DNA from: Alphaproteobacteria bacterium
GTDB lineage: Bacteria; Pseudomonadota; Alphaproteobacteria; Puniceispirillales; Puniceispirillaceae
DNA length: 8,779 bases
Assembly (NCBI GenBank): GCA_011524805.1
Contig: WTJO01000096.1
Span: 1 to 8,779, forward strand
Direction of reading: 5' to 3'
A model generated the notes under the pieces. That model was not told where the DNA came from. It ran no database searches and worked only from the letters and a program-made list of their open reading frames with translations. The position numbers and the translations under genes are program-made. Numbering within the stretch: the stretch's first letter is position 1; each line of letters begins with the position of its first letter. This document shows, piece after piece, positions 6,378 to 8,779 of the stretch.

Positions 6378-7454
6378 CTAATGAGCAAAAGGCCAAATTC
6401 TCAATTTTTCCTTAACAATCCGCCACAGCATGGCTAGCCCATGCGGTTCCAGAATAAGGAAGATTACAATCATCAGACCGACAATCATAAATTCCAGATG
6501 CGCTGCGATATCGCCCGGCCAGCCCAGATTGGACACCAGCAGGTTCTTCAGCAGAACAGGCATGCCAATCATAAAGGCGGCACCAATAAGCGAGCCGAAA
6601 ATTGATCCCAGACCGCCAATGATAATCATAAACAGAATGAGAAATGATTTCTGGATTGAAAAGGCTTCGCCAACCTCAACCGCACCAAGATACAGCGCAA
6701 ACAACAACGCACCAGATATGCCGACATAGAATGAGCTGATAGCAAAGGCAGTCAGCTTCGCCATAAGCGGATTCACCCCGATAATCTCGGCGGCGATATC
6801 CATATCGCGGATAGCCATCCATTTTCGGCCAAATGCGCCACGTGTCAGGTTGCGCGCAACTACCGCCAATATCACCAGCAACACAAGACAGACATAATAG
6901 ACTGGCAGAGTTTCTGCCTTTGCGCCTGTAACGATAAAGCCGAATATCTCGCGCTCAGGGGCAGTTATCTGTCCCGAGGCTGAATAGTTATAGAACCAGC
7001 CTACCTTGTTAAACATCCAGACCAGAAAGAACTGCGCGGCCAGTGTGGCTACCGCAAGATAGAAGCCCTTAATCCGCAGGCTGGGTAGACCAAATAACAG
7101 CCCAACAAAAGCCGTAACCCCGCCTGAAAGCAGAATACAAATCACGATATTCATATCAGGAAAGGCTGTCATCAGCTTGTAACAGGAATAGGCGCCAACT
7201 GCCATAAACCCGCCTGAACCAAGGGATACCTGCCCGCAATAGCCAGTTAGAATATTCAGCCCGATAGCCGCAATGCCGAAAATAAGAAAGGGCAGAAAGA
7301 CGGCCTGCGCCCAATATTCGGACATGGTTAGCGGGATGATGATAAATGCGAATATCAGAGATACGATAAACCCTGTCCTGTCCAGCGCAATTGGAAAGGT
7401 TTGCTGGTCTGAACGATATGAGGTTTTGAATTCGCCTACTTCTCGGTAAAACAC
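6378..7454 (-). CDS. livM: HAAT-family ABC transporter permease, LivM type
   Basis: Inner-membrane permease that pairs with the LivH-type subunit to form the translocation channel. The 358-residue protein is hydrophobic throughout, with a polar cytoplasmic N-terminus of about 25 residues and several membrane helices starting near 28. Family landmarks: GQVSLGSGGFMAVGAY (74-89), GLPSLRIKGFYLAVATLA (122-139), the cytoplasmic coupling loop GRKWMAIRDMDIAAEIIGV (209-227) that contacts the ATPases, and IIGGLGSIFGSLIGA followed by LEPHGL near the end. The start codon is GTG at 7452-7454, only 3 bases after the livH stop, with AAAGGG inside the end of livH as a likely ribosome site, indicating coupled translation. 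The binding-protein gene follows after 54 bases. The assignment to LivM is firm; the transported ligand is not. Confidence 0.93.
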   Translation of the reverse strand: MFYREVGEFKTSYRSDQQTFPIALDRTGFIVSLIFAFIIIPLTMSEYWAQAVFLPFLIFGIAAIGLNILTGYCGQVSLGSGGFMAVGAYSCYKLMTAFPDMNIVICILLSGGVTAFVGLLFGLPSLRIKGFYLAVATLAAQFFLVWMFNKVGWFYNYSASGQITAPEREIFGFIVTGAKAETLPVYYVCLVLLVILAVVARNLTRGAFGRKWMAIRDMDIAAEIIGVNPLMAKLTAFAISSFYVGISGALLFALYLGAVEVGEAFSIQKSFLILFMIIIGGLGSIFGSLIGAAFMIGMPVLLKNLLVSNLGWPGDIAAHLEFMIVGLMIVIFLILEPHGLAMLWRIVKEKLRIWPFAH

Positions 7455-7457
7455 GTG

Positions 7458-8456
7458 CTACACCCTTTCAATGATTTTTTCGCCAAACAGGCCTTGAGGT
7501 CTGAACACCAGGAATACAAGTGCCACCATATAGGCAAACCAGTTTTCTGTTGCTCCGCCCAGCAACGGGGCGCCAATCAGAAATTCGAACATTTTCTCGC
7601 CGACCCCGATAATCAGCCCGCCAATGATGGCGCCCGGGATTGAGGTAAAGCCGCCAAGCATCAAGACTGGCAAGGCCTTTAGCGCAATAAGCGATAGCGA
7701 GAATTGCACACCTGATTTTGCACCCCACATAATACCTGCGACCAGCGCTACAAAGCCGGCAATTGCCCACACAATCACCCAGATTGTGCGTAATGAAATA
7801 CCAACAGACAGTGCCGCCTGATGATCATCAGCAACCGCCCGCAAGGCACGGCCTGTTTTGGTATATTGCGAGAATAGCACCAGCGAGACCACCAGAATCG
7901 TGGCAATGACAGTGGCATAAATATCAAGCGTATCCAGATAAAAGCCGTAGAAATTCTCACCACCCAGAAAGGCTGTATTTTCTTCAATCCAGAAATTGCC
8001 GCCCTGCGGTATCCCCACGTCCAGCTTTTTCACATTTGATCCCCACATCAAATCGCCAAAGCCTTCCATAAAATAGGCCAGCCCGATAGTGGCCATAAAC
8101 AGAATAATTGGCTCCTGATTGACAAGATGTTTCAAAATCAGCTTTTCGACCAGTATGGCAAACAGCACCATCACGCCCAGCGCCAGAATAATTGCAAAAA
8201 AGGCATTCATATGCCATCCGAAATGATGCATTTCTGTGCCAAACATCGCATTAAACAGATGGGCAAACGGTATCTGGCCTTCCTGAAAACCGACCAGTGT
8301 CATCGCCGCAAATAGCGCCATGATTCCCTGTGCATAGTTAAAAATGCCAGATGCCTTGAAGATCAGCACAAAGCCCAGGGCAACAAGCGAATACATCACG
8401 CCTGCCATTAGCCCGTTCAGAAAGACTTCGATACCAAAATAGAACTCAGCAGACAT
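7458..8456 (-). CDS. livH: HAAT-family ABC transporter permease, LivH type
   Basis: Second inner-membrane permease of the importer. The 332 residues form multiple hydrophobic helices. Landmarks: an N-terminal segment YSLVALGFVLIFKASGIFN (22-40) followed by YAQG, the cytoplasmic coupling loop GRALRAVADDHQAALSVGI (202-220), LMLGGFTSIPGAIIGG (265-280), and the C-terminal FRPQGLFGE, all typical of LivH. It is somewhat longer than E. coli LivH (about 308) because of a polar insertion near 56-84 (around HLFNAMFGTEMHHFGWHMN) and another near 140-172 with GGNFWIEENTAFLGGENF, probably periplasmic loops. ATG at 8454-8456 has a purine-rich GGGCGGAAAC just upstream. It is separated from the LivG-type gene by 53 bases without a clear terminator, and from livM by 3 bases. 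Confidence 0.93.
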   Translation of the reverse strand: MSAEFYFGIEVFLNGLMAGVMYSLVALGFVLIFKASGIFNYAQGIMALFAAMTLVGFQEGQIPFAHLFNAMFGTEMHHFGWHMNAFFAIILALGVMVLFAILVEKLILKHLVNQEPIILFMATIGLAYFMEGFGDLMWGSNVKKLDVGIPQGGNFWIEENTAFLGGENFYGFYLDTLDIYATVIATILVVSLVLFSQYTKTGRALRAVADDHQAALSVGISLRTIWVIVWAIAGFVALVAGIMWGAKSGVQFSLSLIALKALPVLMLGGFTSIPGAIIGGLIIGVGEKMFEFLIGAPLLGGATENWFAYMVALVFLVFRPQGLFGEKIIERV

Positions 8457-8509
8457 GTTTCCGCCCTTTCTGTTGCTGTAGAGACAGCTGTATCTGTAAT
8501 GCCACAGAA

Positions 8510-8779
8510 TTAGTCATGAGATACCCCCAGATAGGCATCGATCACGGCCTGATTATTACGCACCTCATCTGGGGTGCCATCGCCAATTTTGCGGCCATAA
8601 TCCATCACCACAACACGGTCGGCCAGATCCATAACCACGCTCATATCATGCTCAATCAGGGCGATGGTGGTGCCGAATTCGTCATTCACATCCAGAATGA
8701 AACGTGACGTATCTTCTTTTTCTTCGACATTCATGCCCGCCATAGGCTCATCTAGCAGCAGCAAAGATGGTTCGGCGGC
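8510..8779 (-). CDS. livG: HAAT-family ABC transporter ATP-binding protein, LivG type, N-terminus cut by window edge
   Basis: C-terminal 89 residues of the second ATPase of the importer; the frame is open to the window end, so the Walker A and ABC signature parts lie outside. Visible are Walker B with the catalytic Glu (LLLLDEP), the D-loop region MAGMN, and the switch histidine in ALIEHDMSVVMDLADRV, followed by VVMDYGRKIGDGTPDEVRNN and the ending AYLGVSHD. A true switch His (EHDM) and the AGMN/AGLN D-loop separate LivG from LivF, whose equivalent here is AEQN. A TTG at 8762-8764 is in frame but codes for an internal Leu of Walker B and is not a start. Stop is TAA at 8510-8512; livH follows after 53 bases, a gap holding only an ACAGCTGT palindrome (8484-8491). 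Confidence 0.92.
   Translation of the reverse strand, partial: AAEPSLLLLDEPMAGMNVEEKEDTSRFILDVNDEFGTTIALIEHDMSVVMDLADRVVVMDYGRKIGDGTPDEVRNNQAVIDAYLGVSHD

Noticed and set aside
8484..8491. ACAGCTGT palindrome as an operator
   Set aside because: An 8-base palindrome seen once in a 53-base gap is expected by chance often enough, and no regulator gene is in view.

Overview
The window holds nine protein-coding genes, all on the minus strand, packed with little space between them. It therefore reads as one operon-like array transcribed from position 8779 towards position 1. Both edge genes are cut by the window. Base composition is close to balanced by eye, proteins are Gram-negative in type (a Sec-exported periplasmic binding protein), and the gene families and their arrangement fit an alphaproteobacterium. 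A marine SAR116-like lineage would suit the moderate GC and compact spacing, but that is a guess from style and not a demonstrated assignment.

Transport block (8779 to about 2910, in order of transcription): the C-terminal end of a LivG-type ATPase, a LivH-type permease, a LivM-type permease, a LivK-like periplasmic binding protein, a LivF-type ATPase, and an adenylate-forming ligase of the phenylacetate-CoA ligase (PaaK) superfamily. This is a complete branched-chain amino acid/amide-type (HAAT) ABC importer with a ligase translationally coupled to its last ATPase gene. Transporters of this subtype with an attached acyl-CoA ligase are often thought to import carboxylates or aromatic acids and not necessarily leucine, isoleucine or valine. 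The ligand here is not decided by sequence.

Catabolic block (2852 to 1): an acyl-CoA dehydrogenase most like isobutyryl-CoA dehydrogenase, a 3-hydroxyisobutyryl-CoA hydrolase, and the N-terminal two thirds of 3-hydroxyisobutyrate dehydrogenase (MmsB). These are three steps of distal valine degradation: isobutyryl-CoA to methacrylyl-CoA, 3-hydroxyisobutyryl-CoA to free 3-hydroxyisobutyrate, and 3-hydroxyisobutyrate to methylmalonate semialdehyde. The intervening hydratase (methacrylyl-CoA to 3-hydroxyisobutyryl-CoA) and the final methylmalonate semialdehyde dehydrogenase (MmsA) are not in the window.

Taken together, the layout suggests uptake of a branched-chain or short carboxylic substrate, possible CoA activation by the ligase, and oxidation through the valine route. 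The functional link between the two blocks is an inference from same-strand adjacency; a 57-base gap with a possible weak promoter separates them. The most noteworthy non-coding element is a perfect 10-bp stem-loop just after the binding-protein gene. No RNA genes, mobile elements, CRISPR arrays or intergenic stretches over 300 bases were seen. The families are known; I found no clear sign of an undescribed system. The most unusual protein is the ligase, which lacks the canonical phosphate-binding loop and apparently the usual C-terminal lysine.
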